Shown here piece after piece: positions 24,594 through 36,992 of a stretch of DNA of 64,000 bases (position 1 is the first letter of the stretch; each line of letters starts with the position of its first letter). Origin of the DNA: Amaurobius ferox (lineage: Eukaryota; Arthropoda; Arachnida; Araneae; Amaurobiidae); NCBI GenBank assembly GCA_951213105.1, contig OX578150.1, forward strand, positions 19,508,022-19,572,021, read 5' to 3'. A program made the position numbers and the translations under genes. The notes below the pieces were generated by a model. The model was not told the origin of the DNA. It worked only from the letters and a program-made list of their open reading frames with translations, and made no database searches.

Positions 24594-25272
24594 TTCTAGT
24601 CTAAGGCCAAGCACTCCAACAAATAATAGCTGCGATTTTTTAAGTAAAAATTTCGAAGAAAATTGTATTGTAAACACGAAATCGGAAAGAAGAACGAGAT
24701 GTGTATCCAGAGAAGTGAGGAAACATGCTCTTTCTACAATTACTAGCATATCACCAAAACAAATGAAATACGACAAAGAAACATGGACTGAATGTGAAGG
24801 GACACAGAAGGGTAAAGAATTGGTGGAGTTGGAAAAAAAAATAAAATGCCTTGAGCATAGAAACCGGATACTGCGAAATGAGAATTTAAAGTTAAAAATC
24901 AAAAACAAAGAATCAACACACAAATCTTGGCAAGCAAAGAAGATATTGCACAAAAATAAAAGCAAATTCAATTGTGAAGTAAAAGAAGAAGTCGAACATA
25001 TATTAAGTAAAGTATTTACAGAGAAACAAATTTAGTGTCTTATTAAACTAAAAAAACATGTAAATTGTTGGTTGGTTGATTATGGTTTAATGGCACAAGA
25101 TCCAAAGAGGATATGCTGCGCCAGACGTATGGTACCAAGATACATAAATTAGTATGGATTAAAACACGTGTATAATTTAAAAGAGTGATAATGTGTGAAA
25201 AAACCATGACTATGGAACATGTACAACAATGCAAACAAAATGAAAAATTGCTAAAAGGTTATAAAAGGGAAG

Positions 25273-26357
25273 TTAAAAATGATAGAAAAAACCAATGTCC
25301 AATAGGAATGGGTAAAGCACCAACTGAGGATTTTCTCCAATCAATTCTGCCAAATGTATAGTCTGAAAATGCTTAAAACGAAACTGTTTATATTTTGAAC
25401 ACTCAATTAAAATATGTTTGATACTTGCTGAGGTCTGGCAACTATTACAAATGGGTTCAATTTCTCCTAAAAGTAAGTGTCTATGAGTAAAACGAGTATG
25501 ACCAATGTGCAAATCAGTTAATATAACATCAAGTTTCCTACACTGAAAACTAGTCCACTTTTGTATTATAGGCTTTATCTCATACAATTTATTTTGAGTT
25601 TGCTGATTCAATGAATGTTGCCATTTATCATATAATATTTTACTAATAGTTTTTTTTATATCTGATAAAGGAATGGGATGATTCAGAATATGATCAGCTG
25701 TTTTTGCAGCCGTATCAGCCAATTCGTTTCCCTTTATACCAACATGACTCGGAACCCAACAAAATTGAATACGGTGTCCTCGTGCCTTCAGCCGATGCAC
25801 AAGTTGGAGGATATCTGAGGCAATGAGATGAAGCAGGGGATTCTGGATGAAAGTAATTGCAAAGAACTTAACGAATCTGTATATATGATGTATTTTTTTT
25901 CCCTTTGATGGGTGATGAAAATTAATGACTGGTGAATTGCTGTGATTTCTGCAGTAAAAATGGAGCATGAGGTATGAAGTTTAAAAGACTTAACTATATT
26001 ATTACATACATAAGCAAATCCGACATGTACTGCTGTTTTGGAGCCATCTGTAAAAATAGGACTGAACTCCTTAAATAAATCACTATGTTCTGCAAAAAGT
26101 TGAACATAAATTGAATCAGGTGTAGTACTCTTTAAAAAATTATCAAAAGGATTGAGAAAAATGAAATTTGGGACTTGGCATGGAGGTATTTCACAAGCCT
26201 TTCTCTTTCTAACATTGAGATTTTCTAGTGGAGTTGATGATACACTGTTGCGCATTCGCATGCCAAAGGAAGGAATACAGGAGGGTCGGGCTGAATACAA
26301 CCGATCGTACTGCACATCCAGGATGATCTTTTGCAAAGGATGGTAGTTCATGGACAT
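25273..26357 (-). pseudogene. LINE RNase H and C-terminal Cys-His motif
   Basis: FTDGSKTAVHVGFAYV carries the first RNase H Asp, FTAEITAIHQSL the Glu, and IYTDSLSSLQLL the second Asp. After a frame change near 25830 the protein continues with FCWVPSHVGIKGNELAD and ends with CNSCQTSASIKHILIEC, the C-terminal CCHC of I-type LINEs. The frameshift breaks the domain, so it is non-functional. Confidence 0.85.
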
Positions 26358-26399
26358 GACTCTAAAGTGATAATTCAGTGAGAGCTGTTCTTGCCTGAG

Positions 26400-28380
26400 T
26401 TAGAGTGATGTCTCATTACATTCAACGTATATGCTCTGAATAGGAGAAGTTTTGAAGGTACCAGAACAAATGCGAAGAGCATTATTATGAATTGGATCGA
26501 GCTTCTTAAGCACAGATGTTCGTGCTGATCCGTACACAGAACATCCATAGTCAAGCTTTGACTGAATAACAGCTGTATAGATTCCAAGCATGGAAATCCG
26601 ATCTGCACCCCATTTTGTATTTGAAAGAACTTTTAAGATATTCAGAGCTTTCTCACATTTCGTTCGCAGTCTTTGGATGTGGGACAAGAAAGTGAGTTTC
26701 TTATCAAACCAGATCACGAGAAATTTTACTTCATCTGCTACTGTGATCTTAACGTCTCCCATAAAGATTTCTGGGGGTAAGTGAATGCCACGTTTTCTTG
26801 TGAAGTGAATACAACATGTCTTTTGAGTAGAAAAACTGAATCCATTTATGTTTGCCCATCGCAAGATACAATTAACAGCAGCTTGACATTGTCACTCAAC
26901 TGAACGCATATCATGTGCTTGATAGGAAACTTGCAGATCATCAACATACATGGTTTTATGAACTGACAATGGTAATTGGTTTAAAATACTGTTGACTTTG
27001 ATATTAAAAAGTGTCACACTCAGTACACTTCCTTGTGGCACTCCTTCTTGTACATATGTGTGAGAGAGAACTGAGCCAATGCGAACTGGGAATGTCCTAA
27101 AATCTAAAAAGTTTTGGATAAAAATGGGAAGATTACCCTTTAAATTAAAATCAAATAGGTCCTTAATAATACTATAGCACCATGTTCCATCATAGGCTTT
27201 GTCTATATCAAAAAATATGGAAACTAAATGGTTTTGCCTAGGAAAGGCAGTCCTAATTTCTGATTCTAAGGAAATTAGATTGTCGGCGGTAGATCTACCT
27301 TGTTGAAAGCCACTTTGATGTGGCGATAATTTTTATTGTCTTCTAAAAAATATACAAGCCTAGCATTTACCATTTTTTCAAGCAGTTTACACAGCTTGTG
27401 CTATAGGTCGATAACTTAAAGGGCTTAATGGGTTCTTACATGGTTTCATGATGGGAATTGTGATGGCTCTTTGCCATGATTTAGGAAATTTATGTTCGAA
27501 CCAGATTCTGATGAACAGATGCAGGAGGTTCAACAAGGAGTCATGAGAAAGGTATTTTAGCATGACAAAAATAATTTTGTCTGGTCCGCTACAAGTTTTG
27601 TGTGTTTTTGATAAAGCTGTCATCAACTCTGTCATGGTAGACTCTGAATTGTACTGTTGGTTATTTACTTCTGGGAAAACAATAGGTTTACTTTCCGACC
27701 TGAGTTTGTGAGTTAGAAATGGTTTAAGGTAGTTTGTTGCATTAGAGACATTTGTAAACTCTTTGGCAATTTCATTAGCAATGTCTAACGAGGAACTAAT
27801 AGTTGAACTGCTGTAATTTAGAATGGATATGGGATGTTCTCTATATAATCTAGAACACTTTTTAATCCTTTCCCATATGATTTTGCTTGGAGTTGAGAAA
27901 GTTATTTCGGATACATACTTTTGCCATGACTCCCGTTGGCACTTTCGACGAACTCTTCTAGCAATTGCTTTTGCTTGCTTGAAAGCTATGTAATTGGTCA
28001 TTGTAGGATAATGCTGAAAAATACCCCAAGCCTTGCGTTGTTGCTTAATAGTCACCATACATTCAGAAGTCCACCAAGGAAAGTGAAACTTGGTTGTTTT
28101 TACAGAGATTTTTGGAATAGCATCATCTGCTGCATTTATCAGCAGTTGAGTAACTATCAACCACAGTGTCAATATCTCCGTTTTGGATAATACAAGTAGT
28201 AATCTCAGCAAAGTGAGTATATTGTGTCCAATTGGCTTTTGCAAAAATGTATCGAGATGGTTTTTTAGCAGATGACCTGACATGACTGCTAGAAAGGATG
28301 ATAGGAAAGTGATCCCTATTATGGAGATCATTATCAATTGTGAAGTTCCAGAATGGAAATATGGCTGGTATACAAATACA
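26400..28380 (-). pseudogene. LINE pol: end of endonuclease and reverse transcriptase
   Basis: Long frame 27387-28400 covers the linker (RKAWGIFQHYPTMTNYIAFK), then KTCSGPDKIIFVMLKY and PLSYRPIA of the RT fingers. Farther on, in other frames, come the motif A region, GVPQGS-like sequence, and MYVDDLQV with catalytic YVDD at 26937-26948. A clean frame 26400-26864 holds the thumb (GCSVYGSARTSVLKKL). Several stops and frame changes between 27387 and 26864 kill it. This is the only copy here whose RT core is present in full on the minus strand. Confidence 0.85.
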
Positions 28381-28566
28381 GCTTTTTCATCTGATGTCAC
28401 ATCGCCAAGCTACCACGACTCCCTGCTGTATTAATTAGAGGAAATGAGTCAAAAAGACGTCTTAGTGAAGAGCGTCGGGAGAAGTGGCTATCGGTCATCA
28501 AAAGAGTTGACCTTAATAAAAATAAGAAACAATGGCTAAGAGTATGTGAAAATCACTTTATTTCAG

Positions 28567-29820
28567 GTAATTATTATTTATTTTTATCGTCACTTGATTT
28601 ATTAAGAGGAAACTAAGAATTGTTTCTTCTTTAAAGTAATGATGCACATGTATGTTGTCAACTGTTGGGATTTCACTTTATGCTGATTCGTTAAGAAATA
28701 TTAAATATTATTTAGAATGCTAAAAGCGCATCGATATATTAAGCAAACTTAAGTGTGTGCTTGAAATTTTCAAGTTTTATAAACTATCACAAATGTGCAA
28801 AATAAAACACTAAAACAAAATTCAATTTACAATCTATCAAGTTTTATCGACCCTACAATGCATAAAATTGTATTATTATTGATAAATAATTTATGTATTG
28901 TAGGTGTCTTTCATGTACTTAAGAAATATCCCTCAATAGTATTCTGTTTCATTGTTTTGAATTCCTTCATGACAATTTTTTTTTTAAACATATTGAAATG
29001 TTTTAATATGCTTTAATAATAGAGTTGCAATCATTTTGTTGGTTAAATTGCATGATTCTAGTGTTATAACTTATCAAATGTGGCAAGTTATTGCAAGTGT
29101 GTTTCTTTTTCTTAGTCTGTAACTAAAAATAGTATTTCGGTGTAATAGAATCACTTTCCCAAACTGTGTGTATTGGTTCTCTGTGGTAAGCTGCGAAATG
29201 TTACCAGAGCTATATTTCGAGACAACCTAACTTGATTGTGTACATTACATTTCTACTATATGGCCAATGCCTTCTGTCATAAAGTGTACTTGTGTGTGTA
29301 CATATATATGTAATTATACTGTTCGACTCCAATGAAAAGGCATTTGGGTCACGTGATTTTGGATGAGTCCATTAGTTAAATTCAATGACAGGAACGTACT
29401 AGACGAACGTAAAAGTTCCAAAAAATTTTTGACTGAGATCCCCCCTCCCCCTCAAATTAATATTTGCTCATTTTAAAATAAATTTTAGTAATTTAATTAA
29501 TTGTAAATATGTTATCTAATCATTATCCTTGTTTGTGTGCCACTATTTGGATAGTTCTGCATTAGAGCTTAGATTACATGACCATGTGTGACTAAGGAAT
29601 CCATGTCAACTAAGGAATCTATTGACAAGTGAGCATCTTAGGGGGTTTGGAATGTATGGTCTTACTGAACATTTTAGATATGCTGCATTAAATGTTTGGA
29701 GGAGAATTCGTGTCTCCAAAGTTAATATCAGATGTTGTGTTGGGATAAATTTTCCCTCTCTTCATATATTTATGCGGCGGATGCCACATATTTTCTGTTG
29801 TCTTAGGTTGTTTGTCAAAA
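28567..29820. other. no coding seen; intron-like or deleted part of P2
   Basis: AT-rich DNA between the THAP half and the C-terminal half of P2. It begins GTAATT directly after the THAP Cys-His pair, where THAP genes commonly have an intron. The 29622 ORF has no family features. Confidence 0.45.
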
Positions 29821-30709
29821 TTTCTTCTTCAGAGTCAAAAATGAGGTCTGGTTCTGAGATCAATTATTTTCTAACCACACAGCAAAAGCAATAAAATATT
29901 TATTGCCAGATAAAATGGATGCATTCAATTTTTTTAGCCTTGTCAATGACGCTTTTGATATTTTAAATTCAAGGGTTCCCTCACAATGAACACAACTCTG
30001 TAGCCAGAGCCTTTGGTTTGCAGATGGAAGTTCAAGAACGAATTCTTCTTAATTTTTATGATGTGTGTAAAGGGATGAGAGTAGGTTTACGAAAGAACTT
30101 ATTACCTTTTCAAAATGGATTTATGATAACAATAAGGTCTGTGCTCGGGTTATATAATGATTTGAAAAAATCACTGAACATTAAAAATATTCTGACTTCT
30201 CGACTGAATCAAGATTGCCTTGAAAATTTGTTTTCACAAATAAGAGGTGTTGGACATCTCAATCATCATCTACTACCAGTTGATTTTAAAAACCGATTAT
30301 GTCTTTTAATTATAGGTGTAAATGTATCAGACTTGTTTGTCAAATTCATCCCCAGTGTTACAGGAACAAGATCGCCAAAATTATATGACTTCTGAACTGT
30401 TCATAGGATTGCTTCCTGATATGAATAAAGTATTGGCGATGGTTGATGGTGATGAGGAGATGTTTGATGTCACATTAGGAGAACTTCCTGTTCAATTGTC
30501 CTAGTCAGTACCATCAGAATGTTCAGCTGAAGGATTACGTTACTTGGCTGGATATGTTGCATGCAGTGGACAATTGTTAGATAAATCTCTTGCAACACCA
30601 ACAAGGCAAATAATGCAAAATGCAGGGACTACATTAAATAATGGATGGATTGAGGCATTGTCTAAAGGTGGCCTCCTCGTTCCTTCTGTCGTGACGGAAT
30701 TCGTCACTT

Positions 30710-32194
30710 GTGTTTAAAGTGTAAAATTACATTATTTCTTAAACCTTTATATTCATACTTATTTAAATTGTGACCCGGAACCCTCTTGTCATTGTATATA
30801 TATTTTATCATTTTTAAATGTATTTAATTCTGTGCAGAATTTGTGGCATTTTCATTTCGTATAATAATATTCTGTCACACACTCAAGGAACAACGACCGT
30901 TAGTTTAAAGTCGCACTTGTTTGCTGGCGGAGACAGATGTCTTCGTTCTTGATTTCACGTGGCAGATGCACATGCCTTGAGAATTGTCGTTGGATGGGCT
31001 GAACCATGGATGAGATTTGAATACAAGTAAATTTGTATTCAAATCTCATCCATGGTGGAAAGGAGAAGATGTGAGCCCTCCGTGATTTTCAATTGGCCGG
31101 GTTCTGGATCCACCCGGAATGCTTAAAGTGGTGTCAATGGTGATTCAGGGCTCTCTCCCCTCAAAACATCTTCGAACCGACGTTCGGCTCGGGCTCAACC
31201 CTAAGGTTGGGTTACCGTAGTCGTGGGTTGGGAGAGTCGCCACCGTTGCCGCTGCTGGGACCTGCTCATGCCTTGCCCTTGTCGACCGCCGTGTGGATAT
31301 TGGAGAAGAACCTCATATTTCTGATCGTGTACCGGGATCAGATGAAGCAAATTATGATATTGGACCCTTGGTAAGCCTGATCCAGTACCTTGCCGGAAAC
31401 TGCGGTTCTGCCGTTCCTGCTGGAGCGGGGCAATGTTTGCCCTGAGGGGATTTGCCAGTGGATGCCTGCGCTTTTTCTGCCATGAGTCCTTTCAAGAATT
31501 TTGTGAGGTAAGCCTTGGTTATTTAGACGTGCCGTTGAGCAGTCGTCTGGACTTGAGCATTAACTCCGAAGAACTCTTCGCCCATGATTTCAGCTGCCAG
31601 CATTTAATTATATATATCATTTAACTTCAGCTTCCATCTATTACATTTAAGAATTAATACATCTAAGAAATATAAATTAATTTAATAATGTTAAATTGAA
31701 TTCTTAGTTAATTCCTCGAGTGTAGTGTCTTCCTTGGTTGACCATACCTTTTAAAATAAGTATTATGAGATATAGTAATGTTAATGTATAATTAAAATGA
31801 ATATTTAATTCCGGCTAAGAGCCGATGATTTAGTAAAGTGTGGTCCAGTGGTAGTTGAGCTGAATGAGAATCAGCAACTGTAAATTGTGATAACTCCTGT
31901 TTTTTTGGCATTTAATAAATTGAGATTTAAACGAAATTAAGAGTATTTATTTGTGTTGAATTAGTGTATAATTTATGTTTTCAGCTGATGGTGAGACCTT
32001 CAAGGCAAAGGTATTTCTCTGTTTATTTTGGAATTTGTTAGGTTTGTTTCGCAGGTCATCAGTTGGGTTTCACCCACTGACGGGAGGTGTGTTTCAGACC
32101 TGGGTATGAAACTGTGAGAAAGTTAGACTTTCTTGGTCAGCCGTGTCTGGCGGGAAACCATTGCGACATTTGATGCCGTTGGTTCCCGCTGTGA
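30710..32194. mobile_element. 1485-bp insertion in P2 with CACTT duplication; possible solo LTR
   Basis: CACTT at 30705-30709 is repeated at 32195-32199, and removal joins the P2 frame (VTEFV to TSEEW). Inside are a TATA-like string near 30798, AATAAA near 31907 and a perfect 24-bp-arm hairpin at 31003-31056. The ends do not show TG...CA, so LTR status is only a suggestion. No protein is recognised; the 63-residue ORF at 31433 is featureless. Confidence 0.6.
31003..31056. repeat. perfect 24-bp inverted repeat, 6-base loop
   Basis: Arms 31003-31026 and 31033-31056 are exact inverted copies around GTAAAT. It lies inside the insertion in P2. Confidence 0.9.
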
Positions 32195-32884
32195 CACTTC
32201 AGAAGAGTGGCTTGAAAAAATAAAGCAGTTTGAGTTGATATTTTCTATTTTTCACGGTGCAACTTTGTCAAAACAAGCAAATGTTATTAAGTCATTTTGC
32301 AAGTTATTAGCTGGAAAATTTCCTGAAGTGAGTGAAAATTTTTTAAAAATATATACTAGAACCAGGACATTCATAAGGATGCGCCACTTAAACATCGCAG
32401 CAACAGCAAAAGCAGCAGCTAATCGCCAAAACAGAAAAACAAAAAAAAATGGCAAACGTCTACATGTAAATACAGAAATTTGATGGTGAATTTCAGAGCC
32501 TGAAATTAATAAAATATTTAGTATTGAAATTCTCATATTAATTTTTTTTTAATTGAAGAAAAAGAACAACACTGAAACAATGTAGTAGGCCAATTAATTT
32601 TGAGGTTTGGAAGCAATTTTGTTATGTTTTGAGAAATATTGAAAACTGATTGTGTTTTCAAAAAATCATATTTTTTTTTTTTAGGGGGAGGGGGGGGGGG
32701 ATTTTTCCAATTGTTTGTTAGCAAACCTAAGTTTTAAGGCAATCGTATTTGCCTTTGGCGAATCTATTGGGTTGGTTGGTTGGTTGATTAAGGATTTTTG
32801 GCACAAGATCCAAAGAGGATAAGCTGCGCCAGACATATGGTATTAAATACAGATAAATGTAAAGAATAAAAACAAGTGTATAAT

Positions 32885-34669
32885 CTAAAAGAGTGTATGA
32901 CTAAAACAAGACAATGCAAGAAGGATAATGATGGAAACAAGATGAAAAATGTCTAAAAGGTGATAGGAAGTGAATTTAAATATGATGGTAAAAACCGATG
33001 TAAATAAGAAAGGAAAAATCCCTGAATGAGGATTTTCTCCAATCAATTCCGTCAAAGTTAAAGTATACGTTTTAAAATGTTTAAAACGAAACTGTTTATA
33101 TTCAGGACAAGTAATTAGAATATGTTTTACACTCGCTGCGGTTTGACAAACATTACAAAGGGGTTCAATTTCTCCTAAAAGTAAATGCCTGTGAGTAAAA
33201 CGAGTGTGACCAATACGCAAACGAGTTAAAATTACATCCAGTTTCCTACATTGGAAACTAGTCCATTTTTGTACTAAGGGCTTTATCTCGTGCAACTTAT
33301 TATCAGATTGCTGATTCCAGGACGACTGCCATTTGTCATGAATATTTTTGAGAACAAATTGTTTGATGTCAGTTAAAGGGATAGTCAGATTCAAAGTTTG
33401 AGTAGCTGATTTAGCAGCAATGTCTGCTAACTCATTTCCTTTGATGCCAACATGTCCTGGGACCCAACAGAATTTAGTATGGTATCCTTGCCCCTTCAGA
33501 CGATGCTCATACTTAAGGATATCAGAGGCAATGTGGTAATTCATAGCTCTCTTCGATGATAACATCTGTAATGAACTCAATGAGTCAGTATATATAATGT
33601 GTTTTTTGGACTTTTGATAAGAGATGAAGATTAGGGACTGGTAAATAGCCATAATCTCAGCTGTAAAAATAGAGCAAGATGCATGTAGTTTATAAGACTT
33701 TATAGTATTGTTGCAAACATAAGCTAAACCAACGTAATCTCCTGCTTTGGAACCATCTGTAAAAACAGGAGTAAACTCTTTATACAGATTCCTATGTTCT
33801 CCAAACAATTGCACATAAATAGCCGGGTTGGTGTTAGTCTTTGTAAAATTGTAAAAAGGGTTGAGAAAGGAGAAATTATTAACAAACCATGGAGGGGTTT
33901 CAAAAAACTTTGTTTTACGAACATAAAGCTCTACTAAAGAGGTAGTTTCTACTATATTGCGTATCCGCTTGCCAAAAATAGGAATGCATGAAGGTCTGTG
34001 GTCATACAGTCGATCATAATGATCATCCCATGATTTTTCCCATGACTCTTTCTGCCTTCTTCTGCGTATCCTGCGACCAAAAGCTTTTGCATGTTTAAAT
34101 GCAGTTAGGTTTTCAGTGGTAGGAGACTTCCTGAAAATTGACCAAGCTTTCTTTTGCTTTTTATAAGCCTCACGACATTCCTCATTCCACCAAGGGAAGC
34201 GATGCTTAGATATATTACCTGTACGTTTTGGAATTGCAGCATCAGCAGCCTCTATAAGAACACCTGTCACATTTTCTACAGCTGTATCAATGTCAGTGCT
34301 TTGAACAGCTTCATCAGTGATCAGGGCTAGGGAAGTAAACTTCGCCCAATCAGCTTTTGAAAATATGTATTGAGATTGTTTTATAGTTGATCTGAATTGA
34401 CTGTTAGAGAGAATGATAGGGTAGTGGTCACTATTGTGAAGATCTTTATCAACTGTAAAGTTCCAGTAAGGAAAGAGAGAGGGTGAACAGATGGCAAGGT
34501 CAATACTGTGAAAAGTCTTACTAGGTTGGTGAAAATAGGTGAATTCATTATTGTTAAAAATGCATAAGCAGTGATCACTGACACATTGCTCAATTTGTTG
34601 TCCTCTGCAATTTGTGTCTCGACTTCCCCAAAGGGGATTGTGGCCATTAAAGTCACCGAGGTAAAGTAG
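32885..34669 (-). pseudogene. LINE ORF2 (unit C): endonuclease-RNase H fusion without RT
   Basis: The frame is open from the endonuclease (GDFNGHNPLWGS near 34650, NSDHYPIIL near 34430) through the linker and over the same RT deletion (34021-34050, SWEKSW/DDHYDR) into a complete RNase H. The last has FTDGSKAGDYVG, FTAEIMAIYQ, YTDSLSSLQ and PGHVGIKGNELAD, then the C-terminal CNVCQTAASVKHILITC. ATG at 34270 is internal; no good start exists because the ORF2 N-terminus is missing. Only 57 bases of 5' UTR precede it. It cannot reverse-transcribe itself. Confidence 0.85.
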
Positions 34670-34734
34670 CTAAGGTACCTCGGGATTGCAACACCCGTAT
34701 TCACTAAAGAAGTGAACCCCTGAGGGTTCTCCTG

Positions 34735-35838
34735 CTTTGGAACCATCTGTAAAAACAGGAATAAACTCCTTATACAGATTCCTATGTTCAGCAAACAATT
34801 GCACATAAATAGACGGAATGGTGTTAGTCTTCGTAAAATTACAAAAAGGGTTGAGAAAGGTGAAATTGTTAACATACCATGGAGGTGTTTCAAAAAACTT
34901 TGTTTTTCGAACATAAAGCTCTACTAAAGGGGTAGTTTCTACTATATTGCGTATCCGCTTGCCAAAAATAGGAATGCATGAAGGTCTGTGGTCATACAGT
35001 CGATCATAATGATCATCCCATGATTTTTCCCATGACTCTTTCTGCCTTCTTCTGCGTATCCTGCGACCTAAAGCTTTTGCATGTTTAAATGCAGTTAGGT
35101 TTTCAGTGGTAGGAGACTTCCTGAAAATTGACCAAGCTTTCTTTTGCTTTTTATAAGCCTCACGACATTCCTCATTCCACCAAGGGAAGCGATGCTTAGA
35201 TATATTACCTGTACGTTTTGGAATTGCAGCATCAGCAGCCTCTATAAGAACACCTGTCACATTTTCTACAGCTGTATCAATGTCAGTGCTTTTTGAACAG
35301 CTTCATCAGTGATCAGGGCTAGGGAAGTAAACTTCGCCCAATCAGCTTTTGAAAATATGTATTGAGATTGTTTTATAGTTGATCTGAATTGACTGTTAGA
35401 GAGAATGATAGGGTAGTGGTCACTATTGTGAAGATCTTTATCAACTGTAAAGTTCCAGTAAGGAAAGAGAGAGGGTGAACAGATGGCAAGGTCAATACTG
35501 TGAAAAGTCTTACTAGGTTGGTGAAAATAGGTGAATTCATTATTGTTAAAAATGCATAAGCTGTGATCACTGACACATTGCTCAATTTGTTGTCCTCTGC
35601 AATTTGTGTCTCGACTTCCCCAAAGGGGATTGTGGCCATTAAAGTCACCGAGTATCACAAATGGTGCAGGAAGTTGGCGAATCAAATTATCAAGTTCTCT
35701 AGAACTTATGTGATCATTTGGTGGTAAGTAAATACAGCATACTGTAATCAATCTATTTACATGGATCCGAACAGCAACAGTTTGTAGATTTGTGGCGAGT
35801 TGTAATACGGAAGAAGGGTAGTCTTGTGAGACTAACAA
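34735..35838 (-). pseudogene. LINE ORF2 (unit B): endonuclease joined to RNase H, RT missing
   Basis: 35838-35266 reads the AP-type endonuclease: VNRLITVCCIYLPPNDH, ILGDFNGHNPLWGS (catalytic Asp and Asn) and NSDHYPIIL (catalytic Asp-His). Two extra T's near 35290 shift the frame. 35260-34735 continues with the basic linker, then at 35011-35040 jumps from SWEKSW to DDHYDRLYDH, missing the whole RT, and enters RNase H (PVFTDGSKAG), where it is cut by the 5' end of unit C at 34726. Confidence 0.85.
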
Positions 35839-36992
35839 AGCAACTCCAAGATCAAGTTTAAGTCAGGTTCGGTTTGTGTGCCTACTGATGAAAATTCAGT
35901 TTGTATGCTAGCAGATTTTGTTTGTCTGTTTCTGACAACAGATGAGTATGATATTCCTATTTTTGGTGTTCTTGCTTCAATTAGTTTACGTGCTTCCGGG
36001 TAAGTAATATTACTGGATGTTTTTAAAGTTTGGATTTCTTTCTCAAAAACCCATTTTGGACATGAGCGGGCATAAGATGGATGATCAGCCTCGCAATTTA
36101 CACATTTTGGAGTAGATGTACATCCCTCACTGTCATGTCCGTGTTCTGCACAGCGTGCACACACCACTTTAGGAGCACGACAGGAAGTTTTTGGATGTCC
36201 AAATCTCTGACAGTTGAAGCATCTTAATGGGTTTGGTACATATGGACGTACTTGGCATCTGAGGTAAGCTACTTTTAAATGTTTAGGTAAGACTGGAGTG
36301 TCAAAAGTCAGTATAATATGTTTTGTTGGAAACATTGTTCCATCTCGTCTAACAGTGATTCGTCGCACAGAGCTAACTTTTTGGTCTTTAAGATTATTAA
36401 GGATTTCAGTTTCAGGTACATATATAAGGTCTGGTTCGGATATAACCCCACGAGAGAAGTTCAATGTACTATGAGCAGTCACGGACACAGGAATATTTGC
36501 GAGGATTTTCATTAAAAGTATATTTTTAGCTTGAGCGGTAGAGAAAACTTTAACTAACAAGTCACCAGATCTGAGCTTTTTTATTGTTTCGACTTCCCCA
36601 ACAGTACCGAGTATTCCTTTATGAATCAAAAAGGGTGAAACGTTATTAAAAGATCCGTCTATTCTTTTCATAATGAAAAACTTTGCTTCAGTTGTAGTCA
36701 TTTTATGATTATCCAGTTCATTAATTCTTTGTAAAGTATCTGTATTTACGTTCATAATCCTATCATTAGTTTTATGTCCCAAGGATACGGAAACGCTAGA
36801 GGCATCTACTCTATCCGCCCAATTAAGATCTCCTGCCTTGGAAGGCAAGGAAGCAATAGAATTTTCACTTGAATAGCATGAAGAACCCGAGGCCAAAAGC
36901 ATTCTCGAATTCTCCATGCTTGTAACCACTAATAAAAAACCACGGTTTACTTCCAGATCGATCGGAGCCCCCGCCAGACTCCGTCTCCCCAC
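35832..36992 (-). pseudogene. LINE ORF1 (unit B), C-terminus deleted
   Basis: Same protein as unit A through the three zinc knuckles and the following 60 residues, with only a few substitutions. It diverges right after EPDLN, where the sequence jumps into the endonuclease of ORF2, losing the Lys/Ser-rich tail and the start of ORF2. Confidence 0.9.

Larger units (their letters stand above)
22257..25035 (+). pseudogene. P1: THAP-domain plus coiled-coil protein, split by a hAT-type insertion
   Basis: ATG at 22257 begins MPNCAVTTCKN, the first two Cys of a THAP zinc finger. After a one-base shift at an A9 run near 22353 the frame gives CRRLDKVNF, ACVCSEHFVEEDY and the closing LTAVPS, the Cys/His pair and AVP box of THAP. 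A hAT-type insertion (22539-24593) follows with TSD TTCTAG; the frame resumes perfectly at 24600 (LRPSTPTNNSCDF) and runs through a coiled coil (ELEKKIKCLEHRNRILRNEN) to a stop at 25035. THAP then coiled coil is the N-terminal order of P-element/THAP9 transposases. The catalytic part is missing; a LINE starts at 25068. Confidence 0.8.
25068..28380 (-). mobile_element. I-type LINE, 5'-truncated copy
   Basis: The 3' end (25068) carries TTGG repeats on the + strand, meaning an AACC-repeat tail, then about 200 bases of 3' UTR shared with 10185, 32772 and 62579. The coding order on the minus strand is end of endonuclease (about 28380), RT, RNase H. The 5' truncation lies near 28380, where similarity to the endonuclease at 34400-34500 stops. 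I found no TSD for this copy. Confidence 0.85.
28405..32483 (+). pseudogene. P2: P-element/THAP9-like transposase remains
   Basis: 28405-28566 encodes the second half of a THAP finger (RRLSEERREKWLSVIKRV, then CENHF) and stops at a GT donor-like site (GGTAATT). 28567-29820 has no coding signal and may be intron. From about 29820 the frame gives NHTAKAIKYLLPDKMDAFNF, PFQNGFMITIRSVLGLYNDL and RLNQDCLENLFSQIRG, all characteristic of the C-terminal part of P transposases. It continues in a shifted frame to 30709 (GLRYLAGYVACSGQLLDKSL). A 1.5-kb insertion lies at 30710-32194, and the protein resumes exactly at SEEWLEKIKQ (32200), ending at 32483. The catalytic middle is missing and there are several shifts. 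Confidence 0.8.

Noticed and set aside
25068..28380. TSD for the LINE copy at 25068
   Set aside because: The 13 bases before the tail were not found again near the 5' truncation point; the copy may have been deleted or rearranged there.
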